A stretch of 64,000 nt of DNA from Sphingomonas hengshuiensis (GCF_000935025.1 NZ_CP010836.1:3472001-3536000); one strand, 5' to 3'. Shown: positions 52,147 to 60,590, counted from the first letter of the stretch. Made by a program: numbers and translations. The notes: a model not told the origin generated them from the sequence alone.

Positions 52147-53376
52147 TTACGCGATGACAGTCTTGATCGGCACTAGGTCGCGTCCGTCCTGCACCGCCAT
52201 GTTGCCCTCGACGATGAACTGTTCGCCGCCTTCGTCCTCGCGCGGGTCCATATCCTCGAGCGAGAGCCAGCCATTCGCGTTGATCACGCCGTTGCGGCGC
52301 ATGATCTGCAACCCTTCCTGGCGCGATTTGAAGTCGCCGCGCATCATGGCGGCCAGGTTGACCTTCACTTCCAGCCCTTGGGCCTGATCACGCTCGCTCA
52401 GCAAATTGACCTCGGCCGATTGCTCCATCCGCCCGCCCCACGGGGCCAGCGTGTGCATCGTGTGTGCGATGAACATGGTTTCGCCATTGTCATAGGCACC
52501 GGCGGCGCCAGGCACGCCGAGCATGATCGGCATCACCCGCGCAGCACGGCAGATTTCCTCGACTTGGAATCTCCGTGTCTCAATATGCTGGGCGTCCGCC
52601 CCGGTCATGCGCTGGGTGAACCACTTCGCCCCCCGGTCGAGAACCAGCGGATCCGCGTTTCCGGCCGCGGCATGGTTTTTCAGCCACTTCGTCATCAGCT
52701 TGTGCTGATCTTCGTTGAGGGGGCCGTCGATCGAGTACATTCCGGGGATCTTCAGCCCATCACGGTGCTGCCGCGCGTGCGATTCCTCCAGCGCGATCGC
52801 TAGCCCGAGCGCCTCCTGGGCGAGCTTGACCGTCTCCATGCCCATCCAGCCGTTCCAGCTTGGGCCGCGCAGGTGCCAGATGTCGCGCGCTTGAATCCGC
52901 CGGACGCGGTCATCGCTGCCTGTCACTTCGTAGGTCAGCGAAAGATCGGTGCCCTGCTTCACCGTTACGCGGCGAGGCTCAAGGGGGATCAACTCCAGCA
53001 CCCGCCCATCGCCCGACCAACTGATGTAAACGAAGGCGTTCCCCACCAGCATCAGATGGAAAACGAGCATTTCCCAGAACTCGAACGCCGTCTGCCAGCT
53101 GTTGGGGCGTCGATGCAGGATCCGATAGAGCGGGTGATCGGTCGCGGCCTCGCTCCCGCGCCCGTTCTTCTTCGGTCGGCGCAGCTTGAATCCGCACTGC
53201 GCGATTCCTTCAGCCACAACCCGGGCGCAGGCAAACATCGCGGTCACCTGCAGCGCCGTCGACCAGGTGACGGCTACGCCCGACTTGCTTTCCTGCCCGA
53301 TTAGGAAGCCGGGAAGGAACTCCAGGGCCGACTTCCGCTCAAGGCGCGCGCCGATCGAGCCGAAAATCCCGGCCAT
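52147..53376 (-). CDS. Portal protein, HK97 family
   Basis: The 409-residue portal forms the vertex through which DNA is packaged. Signature blocks are TALQVTAMFACARVVAEGIA, DHPLYRILHRRPNSWQTAFE, IWHLRGPSWNGWMGMETVKL and RVMPIMLGVPGAAGAYDNGE. ATG 53376 overlaps the stop of the small membrane gene (TGATG). Confidence 0.93.
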   Translation of the reverse strand: MAGIFGSIGARLERKSALEFLPGFLIGQESKSGVAVTWSTALQVTAMFACARVVAEGIAQCGFKLRRPKKNGRGSEAATDHPLYRILHRRPNSWQTAFEFWEMLVFHLMLVGNAFVYISWSGDGRVLELIPLEPRRVTVKQGTDLSLTYEVTGSDDRVRRIQARDIWHLRGPSWNGWMGMETVKLAQEALGLAIALEESHARQHRDGLKIPGMYSIDGPLNEDQHKLMTKWLKNHAAAGNADPLVLDRGAKWFTQRMTGADAQHIETRRFQVEEICRAARVMPIMLGVPGAAGAYDNGETMFIAHTMHTLAPWGGRMEQSAEVNLLSERDQAQGLEVKVNLAAMMRGDFKSRQEGLQIMRRNGVINANGWLSLEDMDPREDEGGEQFIVEGNMAVQDGRDLVPIKTVIA

Positions 53377-53531
53377 CAGTGGCGCAGGGCCGTATTGAGG
53401 ATCGCGCCGGTCACGAGCAAAAGCCCGGCGACAATTACGCCCAGCGGTATCCAGATCATGCCGCACCCGGCGGCAATCGCCGCGGCGCCGGCGATGCCGG
53501 CAGCTTCCGCGATCCACTCGCTTCGCTTCAT
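53376..53531 (-). CDS. Small membrane protein between TerL and portal, 51 residues
   Basis: The product MKRSEWIAEAAGIAGAAAIA then AGCGMIWIPLGVIVAGLLLV has two hydrophobic stretches and a short polar tail. It overlaps TerL by four bases and the portal by one, so it is translated in the packaging operon. Holin-like or superinfection-exclusion roles are possible, but nothing in the sequence decides this. Confidence 0.75.
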   Translation of the reverse strand: MKRSEWIAEAAGIAGAAAIAAGCGMIWIPLGVIVAGLLLVTGAILNTALRH

Positions 53532-55264
53532 GCTGCCTCGCTTTCCCAGAATGACCTCGGCTCCGCGTTGCCGTTCATCGCCACCCCCAGCGCCGCCATC
53601 AGCGCGACCGGATTGTCGATTTTCGCCTCTTCGCGGGGCTTGTTCGGGTAGACATTGTCTTTCTTGTCGGGCTTCCCGACGACGTTATTCATCTGCCATT
53701 CCATGACGGGGCAGCCTCCATGGCGGATCAGCCCCGCCTTGGTGAGCGCGTCGAGCTGCTTCATCGGCTCGGAGAAGTTGAGCACGATCGGCCGGTACTC
53801 GATGACCGGCACGCCTTTCTTCTGCAGCCGGGTGACCAGCATCGTCGCCTGGTGCGGGTCGTATGCGACGGACTCGACCTGAAACGCGCTGACCGCCTCG
53901 TCGATCGCGAGCTCGATCTCCTCGTAATCGACGATGTTGCCGTCGGTGACGTCGATCAGTGCCTGAGCGTCCCATCCTGCATAGGATGGGGTATTCGCGA
54001 CCGTCTCGGAGGGCAGGAAGTACCGGCCGAGCCGGATATACGGATCTTCCTTCGTCGCCTTGTCGCCGATCGGCGGGAATAGATACTCCAGCGCCGCGAT
54101 GTCGACCTTCGAAGCGAGGTCGAGGCTCAATATGCAGCGCCGGCCCCGCAGCATCTCCAACGCCGCCGCTTCGGCGAACCGCATCGGAATCGCCTCGTCG
54201 CGGCATTGCCGCCACTTCTCGACGTCGAAATAGGCGGCCTTCGCCGCCACCCACAGGTTGAGATGCTTAGTCTTGAAGATGCCGCGTTTGCGCGGCGTCG
54301 AAATCGCGTCCCGCAACCGAGCGATCAGAAAGTCGGCGCGAACCGAAATCCCGAAATTCGGGTTCGCTTTGCGAAGCGTGGCCTCCGCCTTCCAGTCGTC
54401 CTCCGGGTCGGCCGCATATTCGGCGAAGAACGTGTCGTGATCGAGCGGCGGACCACCATTATGGCCGATCCCGGCCAGCTTCTCTCGCTCCTCCTGGATC
54501 AGCGCATAACACGGCCCGGCAAGGTTCTCACCGGCGGTGGTGATGAGGATCTGCAGCGGCTGATCGCGGGCACCCATGCCCGTGATCATCGTATCGACCT
54601 GAGCATCGTCGGCGTGCTCGTGATATTCGTCGTGGATCGAGCAGCTCGGGCTCTGCCCGTCGCCCGGATCGCCGACGATCGTCTCGAACTTCGACCCGTC
54701 CTCTTCGCGGACGATCGCCTTGGCGGGTACCTCCAGCCCGAAACGCCGCTTCAGCCCCGGCGTGCGCTGCACCATCAGCCGCGCGGGACGGAAGACCTCC
54801 CATGCCTGCTTTTCGTTGGTCGCGCCTGAATAAACCTCGGCGCCGAACTCCCCGTCGTAGCAGAGCATATACAGCGCGAGGCCTGCGGCGATCGCCGACT
54901 TGCCGTTCTTGCGCGGCACCACCAGGAACAGCCGCCGGAACCGGCGGAGCCCCTTCTGCTCACCGCCCCTATGAAGCCACCCGAAGGTCGCGCAGATTAC
55001 CCAGACCTGCCACGGCTGCAGGATCAGCCGCTCTTTCTTCTTCGCCCATTGCCCCTTTGAGTGCGGCAGCATCTCGATGAAACGGCACGGTCGCGACGCT
55101 TTTTCGTCGTCAAACCGAAATGGAAACTCAGCCGATCGGCTGCGCTTCAGCTCGTCCAGGAACCGCAGGCACTGCGCGCGGATCTGCTTGCCCGCGGGGA
55201 TCTTCCCCGTGATGACGTCGGTCGCGTACTGGCGGGCGATCGCCGGGTAATTGCGATCCGCCAT
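53528..55264 (-). CDS. terL: Terminase large subunit
   Basis: The 578-residue packaging motor has a Walker A-like LFLVVPRKNGKSAIAAG, a Walker B region SCSIHDEYHEHAD, and a C-terminal RNase H-type nuclease domain starting LSLDLASKVDIAALEYL. It belongs to the HK97/P27-associated terminase_1 group. It starts three bases after the small subunit gene. Confidence 0.95.
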   Translation of the reverse strand: MADRNYPAIARQYATDVITGKIPAGKQIRAQCLRFLDELKRSRSAEFPFRFDDEKASRPCRFIEMLPHSKGQWAKKKERLILQPWQVWVICATFGWLHRGGEQKGLRRFRRLFLVVPRKNGKSAIAAGLALYMLCYDGEFGAEVYSGATNEKQAWEVFRPARLMVQRTPGLKRRFGLEVPAKAIVREEDGSKFETIVGDPGDGQSPSCSIHDEYHEHADDAQVDTMITGMGARDQPLQILITTAGENLAGPCYALIQEEREKLAGIGHNGGPPLDHDTFFAEYAADPEDDWKAEATLRKANPNFGISVRADFLIARLRDAISTPRKRGIFKTKHLNLWVAAKAAYFDVEKWRQCRDEAIPMRFAEAAALEMLRGRRCILSLDLASKVDIAALEYLFPPIGDKATKEDPYIRLGRYFLPSETVANTPSYAGWDAQALIDVTDGNIVDYEEIELAIDEAVSAFQVESVAYDPHQATMLVTRLQKKGVPVIEYRPIVLNFSEPMKQLDALTKAGLIRHGGCPVMEWQMNNVVGKPDKKDNVYPNKPREEAKIDNPVALMAALGVAMNGNAEPRSFWESEAA

Positions 55265-55267
55265 ACA

Positions 55268-55771
55268 TCAGAGGCTGCCCCACCCGTCGTCATCCGGCTT
55301 TTCGCCCGTGGCGATGCGGAGGGCGGCGGATGGATTGAGCATCAGCTCCCCCAGCAGCGACTGCGCCTGGCGCATGGCGTCGGAAAGCATCGCCACCTCG
55401 GGCCGCGCGCGCACCATCTTGGTGACGACGGCAACCTTGCCGGCGGAGCGCAGCGTCTCGCTCGTGAAGGTATCCCCCTCGACCTCCAGCACCGCCTTCA
55501 ACCGCTGCACCTGGCCGAGCCGCACCGCGAGCAGCGCGACATGCTCGGAATAATGCTGGCTCGCGCGCTTCTGCTCCTCGAGCAGCGCCGCGATGGAACC
55601 GAAGATCAATTGCTCGAGGTCGCCGAGGTGAATCGGCGGAATCATCGTGCCGATCGGCGCGGGCTCGCCCTGGGCAAGCTCGCGATCGGGCCGGCTATTG
55701 CCTGTCAGCGCCTTAAGCGCAGGCTCCTTCCGCCGCCGCCCGGAGCCGGGCCGAGGTCCACCACTGGCCAT
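55268..55771 (-). CDS. terS: Terminase small subunit, P27 family
   Basis: The 167-residue protein begins with the typical GPRPGSGRRRKEPALKALTG and NSRPDRE, then PIHLGDLEQLIFGSIAALLE and a C-terminal helical part. It binds the packaging signal and feeds DNA to TerL. Confidence 0.87.
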   Translation of the reverse strand: MASGGPRPGSGRRRKEPALKALTGNSRPDRELAQGEPAPIGTMIPPIHLGDLEQLIFGSIAALLEEQKRASQHYSEHVALLAVRLGQVQRLKAVLEVEGDTFTSETLRSAGKVAVVTKMVRARPEVAMLSDAMRQAQSLLGELMLNPSAALRIATGEKPDDDGWGSL

Positions 55772-55878
55772 CCGCCCTCACTTTTTACCCTTTGAAATCG
55801 CCCGCGCAAAAATTTGTCTGAACGTCGGTGTCCGGTAGGGGGGACCCCAGACATCCGACCCACCCCCCACCCTCGCGG
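55772..55878. other. Gap between HNH and terS, candidate cos region
   Basis: This 107-bp segment holds no gene. It contains GTCCGGTAGGGGGGACCCCAGAC and is placed between the HNH endonuclease and terS, as cos sites are in HK97-type phages. The sequence alone does not prove it. Confidence 0.35.
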
Positions 55879-56202
55879 CTACCGGCGGGCCTCGGCGCGG
55901 TCCGCCGCGGCCGCCGCGCGCTCCGCCGCCGACTTCGCGTCGTGGCAGGGCACGCAGAGGCCCTGCTTGTTCGACCGCTCGTCGCTGCCGCCCTCGCTCA
56001 GCGGCGTGATGTGATCGACGCGTTCGCTTGGGGTGGTGCGGCCGTTCGCCAGGCACGACCTGCACAGCGGTTCCTCGTCGAGCACTTGGCGGCGATCGCG
56101 CTGCCCAGCACGACCGCGCTTGCGTCGGTCGTGGGCGCCTGGCTGCAGCTGCCAGGGCTTGCGCTCGCGATACCCGGGTGGCCGGAACGCCGGCGGCTGC
56201 AT
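55879..56202 (-). CDS. HNH endonuclease
   Basis: The 107-residue protein has the HNH core: EEPLCRSCLANGRTTPSERV, DHITPLSEGGSDERSNKQGL and CVPCHDAKSAAE, with two CxxC zinc ligands. In cos phages such enzymes work with terminase at genome cutting. ATG 56202 is used (GTG 56208 is possible). Confidence 0.9.
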   Translation of the reverse strand: MQPPAFRPPGYRERKPWQLQPGAHDRRKRGRAGQRDRRQVLDEEPLCRSCLANGRTTPSERVDHITPLSEGGSDERSNKQGLCVPCHDAKSAAERAAAAADRAEARR

Positions 56203-56209
56203 CGGCACG

Positions 56210-56413
56210 CTAGAACGCGCCGCAGCGCCCGCGCGCATGGTTGCCGCTCAGCCGGCGCCATAGCTTGGGCGCCCGCTTCTCGCGCTTCGCCCGCGCGATG
56301 GGGCGCTGCTCCGGGTTGGCTGCCAGGTCCAACCCCAGCCACACCGGATCAGCGCCCATGGCGGGGCGCACTGCGGCGGTGAAATACTCGTCGGCGATCA
56401 TAAGCACGCGCAT
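56210..56413 (-). CDS. Hypothetical protein, 67 residues
   Basis: The sequence MRVLMIADEYFTAAVRPAMG and VWLGLDLAANPEQRPIARAK with a basic C-terminal tail is not recognised. It sits just before HNH in the same operon. Confidence 0.55.
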   Translation of the reverse strand: MRVLMIADEYFTAAVRPAMGADPVWLGLDLAANPEQRPIARAKREKRAPKLWRRLSGNHARGRCGAF

Positions 56414-56422
56414 CCCGGTCTC

Positions 56423-56737
56423 CTAAAGCTCGGCCACGGTCAGGGCCTCGAGCGTGGCGTCGGTGCGCCCGCCGGCGCTGCTGACCGCGCTCACCACCAG
56501 GTCGGCGACCAGGTGGCCCGGGATTCGCAGCTCGGTATCGCCCAGCCCGCCCAGCCAGGCGTCCATCGCCGGGCCATACGCGCCGTGCAGCTCCACCACG
56601 TGGCGCCCGCCCTCGAACGTGCCGGACGACCAGCGCGCGACCCGGTCGGCGCCCACGGCGATCGGCGCCCCGGCCAGCTCGGCCGAGCGCGCCAGCGCAC
56701 GCCGCAGGCCGCAATGGGCGCGGGCAGGATCGCCCAT
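56423..56737 (-). CDS. Hypothetical protein, 104 residues
   Basis: No domain was recognised. ATG 56737 overlaps the Gam gene stop by one base. Features include DRVARWSSGTFEGGRHVVEL and RIPGHLVADLVVSAVSSAGG. The context is the early DNA-processing block. Confidence 0.55.
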   Translation of the reverse strand: MGDPARAHCGLRRALARSAELAGAPIAVGADRVARWSSGTFEGGRHVVELHGAYGPAMDAWLGGLGDTELRIPGHLVADLVVSAVSSAGGRTDATLEALTVAEL

Positions 56738-57279
56738 CAGCGCTTGGCCGCGGGGCGGGCGCCGTCCTGGGCGACCCGCTCCAGGAAGAACTCGTCGGCG
56801 CCGGCCGCGACGCTGAAGCCGCGCCGCTTCAGCTTGGCGGCATCGGGCCCGGCCAGCCCCTTGCGCACCGCAGCTTTGTCGATCGACACGGTCACCCGGA
56901 CATAGGGCTTGCCCCACTCCAGCTTGCGCATCGCCTCGGCCTGCTGATCGAAACTGGCCTTGGCGCTGATCAGGCTCGAGGCTCCGAGCTTCGATCCGAT
57001 CATGCACCCGCCCAGCTCGATCGACTTGCGCTTGCCCTCGGTCAGCGCGGCGGCGTTCGCCTTCCACCACGGCTCGATCAGCGCGGCGATCGCCGCCATC
57101 TCGTCGATCAGCGGGGTCGCTGCCCCATCGGCGGCGGCATTGGCACGCGCCAGAATCTTGGTGCGGCGCTCGGCGATCGTCGTCATCGCACCGGCCAGCA
57201 CGGCATAGCGCTCGAGCAGCGCGGCGGCTTCCTCGATCGAAGTCGGCGCCTGCAGCGCGGGGGTGTCGGTCGCCGTCAT
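56737..57279 (-). CDS. Mu Gam-like host-nuclease inhibitor
   Basis: Gam proteins (Ku-like) bind DNA ends and protect phage DNA from RecBCD/AddAB. The 180-residue protein has a long N-terminal helix (EEAAALLERYAVLAGAMTTI, AERRTKILARANAAADG) then the GRRKSIEL-type middle (GKRKSIELGGCMIGSKLGAS) and PYVRVTVSIDKAAVRK typical of Mu Gam. The start overlaps the small gene before it by ATGA. No recombinase gene is visible here. Confidence 0.8.
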   Translation of the reverse strand: MTATDTPALQAPTSIEEAAALLERYAVLAGAMTTIAERRTKILARANAAADGAATPLIDEMAAIAALIEPWWKANAAALTEGKRKSIELGGCMIGSKLGASSLISAKASFDQQAEAMRKLEWGKPYVRVTVSIDKAAVRKGLAGPDAAKLKRRGFSVAAGADEFFLERVAQDGARPAAKR

Positions 57280-57449
57280 GCGACCACACCCTTCAGCGCG
57301 GCGAGCTCGACGACGGCGCGCTGCCCCGTCTCGATCGCGTCGGCCACCTGGACCAAAAAGCCGGGGCTCACCGCGACTCCGTTGCCCAGTATGGCGGGAT
57401 ACGCAGGCGGCGCCGACGCGACGCGGCGGATCAAGCTGACGTCCAGCAT
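57276..57449 (-). CDS. Small hypothetical protein, 57 residues
   Basis: The sequence MLDVSLIRRVASAPPAYPAI then GFLVQVADAIETGQRAVVEL is not recognised. AAGGAG precedes the ATG by six bases, and the stop overlaps gam as ATGA, which makes the gene credible. Confidence 0.7.
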   Translation of the reverse strand: MLDVSLIRRVASAPPAYPAILGNGVAVSPGFLVQVADAIETGQRAVVELAALKGVVA

Positions 57450-57490
57450 TCGGCACTCCTTCGATAAACGGGGCTGGAGGCCCGGCCGGG

Positions 57491-57712
57491 TCAGACCCAG
57501 ACGCCGCCGTTGCGCCCCGGCGTGACCTTTATGGTCGCCGGTCGCGCGGCCGATCCGCGAAAGGGGGTGACGATGCCGGTGGCGATCGCCTGCGCGCTCG
57601 CTTCGAACGCATCATATTCCCGCGCGGTATAGGTCCGCAGCCGCATGTCGTGGATCAGCTTGTCGAGATCTGCGCTCGCGCGCTCCAGCTGATCGACGAT
57701 GGGCTCGGCCAT
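57491..57712 (-). CDS. Hypothetical protein, 73 residues
   Basis: The protein begins MAEPIVDQLERASADLDKLI, followed by MRLRTYTAREYDAFEASAQ, an acidic helical sequence ending TPGRNGGVWV. ATG 57712 has GGAGG just upstream (GGAGGCTCCGA). The function is unknown. Confidence 0.65.
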   Translation of the reverse strand: MAEPIVDQLERASADLDKLIHDMRLRTYTAREYDAFEASAQAIATGIVTPFRGSAARPATIKVTPGRNGGVWV

Positions 57713-57734
57713 TCGGAGCCTCCAGAAACGCATC

Positions 57735-57766
57735 GAGCCCGCGCTGGTGGGGGACCAGCCGGGCTC
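57735..57766. terminator. Strong hairpin upstream of the 57.7-kb gene
   Basis: GAGCCCGCGCTGGT and ACCAGCCGGGCTC pair around a short loop. It lies in the 126-bp gap between two early genes and may pause or terminate transcripts. Confidence 0.5.
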
Positions 57767-57838
57767 GGGGCGCAATTGTTGCGGGGTCGTTTTTGGCCGT
57801 TCCGTGTACGTTTTGGGAGCCTCTTTTTCGGCAACCCC

Positions 57839-58501
57839 CTAAATTATTCCCGCCTGCGCCGCAGCCAGCGCCGCCGGATCGATCTCCTTGCGCACCGCCG
57901 CACGGATGCGAGGCCACAGGTCCAGCGCGTCGATCAACAGCCTGCGGGCGCGATCATGGTGCATCCGGTGCCGCCGGGCGGCGCTGGCCAGGCCGACGTC
58001 GCCGACGATCATGTCCAGGATCGCGCCGACCGGCCCCTGCACCGCCGCGCGCCAACGGGTATAGGCGACCTCGCTGCGCACCGCGCCCAGCGCCTCGTAA
58101 AACGTCCCGTCGCCCTTGCGACCGCCATCGACCCGCGTCTCCAGGCTGGCAGTCTTGATCAGCACCTCGGCAGTACAGCGATGCGCCGCCTCGCGGATCG
58201 CGACGCCGGACGCCAGCTGGTCCGCGTCGATTGCCCCCGACTGGTATAGCCGCGCCAGCGCGCCCTGCCGCACCTTGCTGGCATGCTCCAGCGTCTGCGG
58301 CGTTCCCTGCTTGTGCGACCAGCGTTCGCGCAGCGCCACCTCCTCCTCGATGCCGGGCGCGAGGGTCTGGACGACCGGTTTGATCTTGCGACTGGTGCGC
58401 TTGCCCGCCGGCGGCTTGGGGCGCGGGCGCCCCAGCACCAGATGCTCGAACCGCTGCCGCTCGATCGCGTGCGCGTCACCCGTGCCGTCTGTTCCCGCCA
58501 T
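57839..58501 (-). CDS. Hypothetical early protein, 220 residues
   Basis: The protein is basic, with helical segments such as ALARLYQSGAIDADQLASGV, AIREAAHRCTAEVLIKTASL and VGLASAARRHRMHHDRARRL. The last resembles a helix-turn-helix, so a regulatory role (for example late-gene activation) is possible but unproven. ATG 58501 follows GGGTGGGG; ATG 58522 is an alternative. It overlaps the LexA-like gene. Confidence 0.6.
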   Translation of the reverse strand: MAGTDGTGDAHAIERQRFEHLVLGRPRPKPPAGKRTSRKIKPVVQTLAPGIEEEVALRERWSHKQGTPQTLEHASKVRQGALARLYQSGAIDADQLASGVAIREAAHRCTAEVLIKTASLETRVDGGRKGDGTFYEALGAVRSEVAYTRWRAAVQGPVGAILDMIVGDVGLASAARRHRMHHDRARRLLIDALDLWPRIRAAVRKEIDPAALAAAQAGII

Positions 58502-58892
58502 GCCCCACCCCGATCTCGACATCGGGGATATGGTCGAGCTGCGGCGGCAGCGGCAGACTCGGAATCGGCAACGGTGGCGTCAGCTCGAGCTCGCCGACAT
58601 TGACCCGCCAGCCATTGTCCTGGAGCTGCAAGAGCGCATCGACCTGGCTGAAGCGCTTGGCCCTCCCGATCAGCATGATGCCCCGGCGCTTGCCATACAC
58701 CCGCCGCACCAGCCCCTCGCTGTCGAGCTGGCGCACCAGAGCCTGAATGCGCTGCTTGCTCAGCCGCATTCCACCGGCGATCTCGCCCTGGGTAGGGCTC
58801 ACGCCATGCTCCAAATAGAACATCTTGATAAACGCGAGCACCTGGTACTTGCGGCTGATCGCCGCGCTCAGCGATCCGGCACCTTGCAACAT
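58476..58892 (-). CDS. LexA-type winged-helix regulator
   Basis: The 138-residue protein has a LexA-like DNA-binding region (KYQVLAFIKMFYLEHGVSPT, QGEIAGGMRLSKQRIQALVR, QLDSEGLVRRVYGKRRGIML) but no S24 peptidase domain. It may be a repressor insensitive to self-cleavage, or a replication regulator. Confidence 0.8.
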   Translation of the reverse strand: MLQGAGSLSAAISRKYQVLAFIKMFYLEHGVSPTQGEIAGGMRLSKQRIQALVRQLDSEGLVRRVYGKRRGIMLIGRAKRFSQVDALLQLQDNGWRVNVGELELTPPLPIPSLPLPPQLDHIPDVEIGVGHGGNRRHG

Positions 58893-58940
58893 ACGCGGGC
58901 TACCCTCCCGCGCGGAACATAGCAGGAATATGCGCGTCCG

Positions 58941-59333
58941 CTAGTGCGCCATCTCGATCTCGTTCTTGGTCGCCTCCGCGATGAACGCGCTGCGGGTCAG
59001 CTTGCGCGCGCTCGCCGCCGCGTCGATCGCGTTGAGGATGCCGCGATCGAGCGAAATGTTGATGCGCACCGGCGCCCCCGTCCGGGCCACGCGGGGAACC
59101 GCGATGAGGAAAGCGCCCTTCGCCAGATCCTCCGCATATTCGGCGGCAATCTCTTCCGCCTCGCGCGGTTCGATCACCGCGTCGGCATCGAACCACAGAT
59201 CCATCGCCTCGCACGCATTGGGAACGACGTCGGCCAACCTGTCGGCAGCCGAGAAGCACCCGGGCAGATCCGGGAAGGTCACGCCATAGGCGCTATCCGG
59301 ATCCTTGTGCACGATCGCAAAATACGTCTTCAT
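58941..59333 (-). CDS. hicB: HicB antitoxin
   Basis: The 130-residue protein has the HicB domain (YFAIVHKDPDSAYGVTFPDL, PGCFSAADRL) and a C-terminal ribbon-helix-helix (VRINISLDRGILNAIDAAAS) that binds its own promoter. GGAGGTGAG precedes ATG 59333. It lies immediately downstream of hicA. Confidence 0.92.
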   Translation of the reverse strand: MKTYFAIVHKDPDSAYGVTFPDLPGCFSAADRLADVVPNACEAMDLWFDADAVIEPREAEEIAAEYAEDLAKGAFLIAVPRVARTGAPVRINISLDRGILNAIDAAASARKLTRSAFIAEATKNEIEMAH

Positions 59334-59354
59334 TCTCACCTCCATGGGGCTGGC

Positions 59355-59537
59355 TCAGAGCCAGCCCGCCATTTTCGCTATCGACCGCGCCGTGCCGAGC
59401 GGCAGGTCTTTCTTCGGGTGCGGGATGATCACACGCTGCGTGCCCTTCGCCATCTTGTGGTGCGAGCCCTTGACCGAAACCAGCGCCCATCCCTCGGCTT
59501 CGAGGCGCTTGATGATCTTTTTGCTATCCCGTTCCAT
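59355..59537 (-). CDS. hicA: HicA toxin, mRNA interferase
   Basis: The 60-residue double-stranded RNA-binding-like toxin cleaves mRNA. KKIIKRLEAEGWALVSVKGS followed by HHKM contains the catalytic His, and KDLPLGTARSIAKMAGW is the family C-terminus. ATG 59537 is used; upstream in-frame Met residues are unlikely. It precedes hicB, the usual order. Confidence 0.93.
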   Translation of the reverse strand: MERDSKKIIKRLEAEGWALVSVKGSHHKMAKGTQRVIIPHPKKDLPLGTARSIAKMAGWL

Positions 59538-59580
59538 ACACACAGATATACACATCGACGCCGAACCGGTCAATAGCTAA

Positions 59581-59598
59581 TGTGTAATTTAATACACA
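59581..59598. promoter_or_regulatory. TGTGTAATTTAATACACA palindrome
   Basis: This AT-rich palindrome (six-base arms) lies between divergent hicA and the nuclease gene. A related TGTGTATATCTGTGTGTA lies on the other strand next to the hicA start. It is the probable HicB operator and may couple control of both genes. Confidence 0.55.
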
Positions 59599-59602
59599 CA
59601 AA

Positions 59603-59974
59603 ATGGGGTTGCCTGTAATGTTGATTGCCGCCGTCCTTGCTTGCGCCCCCGTCGCGATCGACGGGGACACCCTGCGCTGCGGGCGTGAGCGCATCCGCCT
59701 GATCGGCATCGACGCGCCCGAGCTACCCGGCCATTGCCGTCGGGGCCGCAAATGCGTGCCGGGAGACGCCCAGGCATCGAAGCGCAGCCTGCAGGCCGCG
59801 CTGCGCGGTCGCGCGACGATCCGCCGCTTCGGCTTCGATCGCTATGGCCGCACGCTGGCATCGGTGGCGATCGGCGGGAACGACTTGAGCTGCCACCAGC
59901 TCCGCGCTGGCGCTGCGGCCTATGTGGCGCGCTGGGACACGGGTGGCACGGTCCGGCGGGAGTGCGGGCGCTAG
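59603..59974 (+). CDS. Exported thermonuclease (SNase-like)
   Basis: The 123-residue protein has a short signal-like start (MLIAAVLACAPVAI), then DGDTLRCGRERIRLIGIDAP and FGFDRYGRTLASVAIGG. These match the Arg/Asp/Glu active-site and Arg regions of staphylococcal-nuclease-like enzymes. It is divergent from hicA and likely a lysogenic-conversion gene rather than part of replication. Confidence 0.85.
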   Translation: MGLPVMLIAAVLACAPVAIDGDTLRCGRERIRLIGIDAPELPGHCRRGRKCVPGDAQASKRSLQAALRGRATIRRFGFDRYGRTLASVAIGGNDLSCHQLRAGAAAYVARWDTGGTVRRECGR

Positions 59975-60294
59975 GGATGCGCGGGCGGAATAAACCTTAT
60001 CAGGAGAGCGACCAGCACCCCGATTGCGGTGAGCAGTCCAGCCAGGCAGACGAAGATATAAGGCTTGGTTGGTAGGTGCTTGGTCCGCTCTTCGAGCACG
60101 GCGGACTGGACGAGCAATGAGCGCACATCTGCGTTGAGCTGCCCGAGCTGGCGATCGACGCCTTGTTTCCAGTCATCGCTCATGCCGCCGTCATTACCAC
60201 CGCCGCCAGTGCGTTTCCATTGCTCCTGCGCGATCCGCTGCTGCTCTTCCGAAGAATGAAGTTGGACAATCGAAGTGCGCGGAATGTCGGTCAC
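59971..60294 (-). CDS. Membrane-anchored protein, 107 residues
   Basis: A polar, coiled N-terminal part (QRIAQEQWKRTGGGGNDGGM, DRQLGQLNADVRSLLVQSAV) is followed by a C-terminal membrane helix (FVCLAGLLTAIGVLVALLIR). The start is GTG 60294 because GTGA overlaps the upstream stop. It could be an exclusion or lysogeny membrane protein; the function is unknown. Confidence 0.65.
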   Translation of the reverse strand: MTDIPRTSIVQLHSSEEQQRIAQEQWKRTGGGGNDGGMSDDWKQGVDRQLGQLNADVRSLLVQSAVLEERTKHLPTKPYIFVCLAGLLTAIGVLVALLIRFIPPAHP

Positions 60295-60536
60295 CGTGCC
60301 CCCCATTGGTCGATCATGCGGTTGAGCGCGTCGAGTATCTCGCCGGTCGCCGAGACGGCACGACTGCCAAGTTGCGCTTGCTGATCTGGGCTCCCAGCGA
60401 ACAGCGATGCCTCGAAAGCGGAGTGGGCGAGCAGAGCGTTGTGAATCGCGAAGGTAATATCGACCAGTTCGCCTCGCGTGACGGGCTCGGCCATGGAGCG
60501 GCTCCACATATCTTCGAGGTGCGGATCGTCCGTCAT
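60291..60536 (-). CDS. Hypothetical protein, 81 residues
   Basis: The helical sequence ELVDITFAIHNALLAHSAFE and SATGEILDALNRMIDQWG is not recognised. It is coupled to the next gene by a GTGA overlap. Confidence 0.6.
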   Translation of the reverse strand: MTDDPHLEDMWSRSMAEPVTRGELVDITFAIHNALLAHSAFEASLFAGSPDQQAQLGSRAVSATGEILDALNRMIDQWGAR

Positions 60537-60590
60537 CAATCCAATGCCTCCATCTGGCGCCGACTTTCTCGAAATCCGCGTCCCGTGCTC

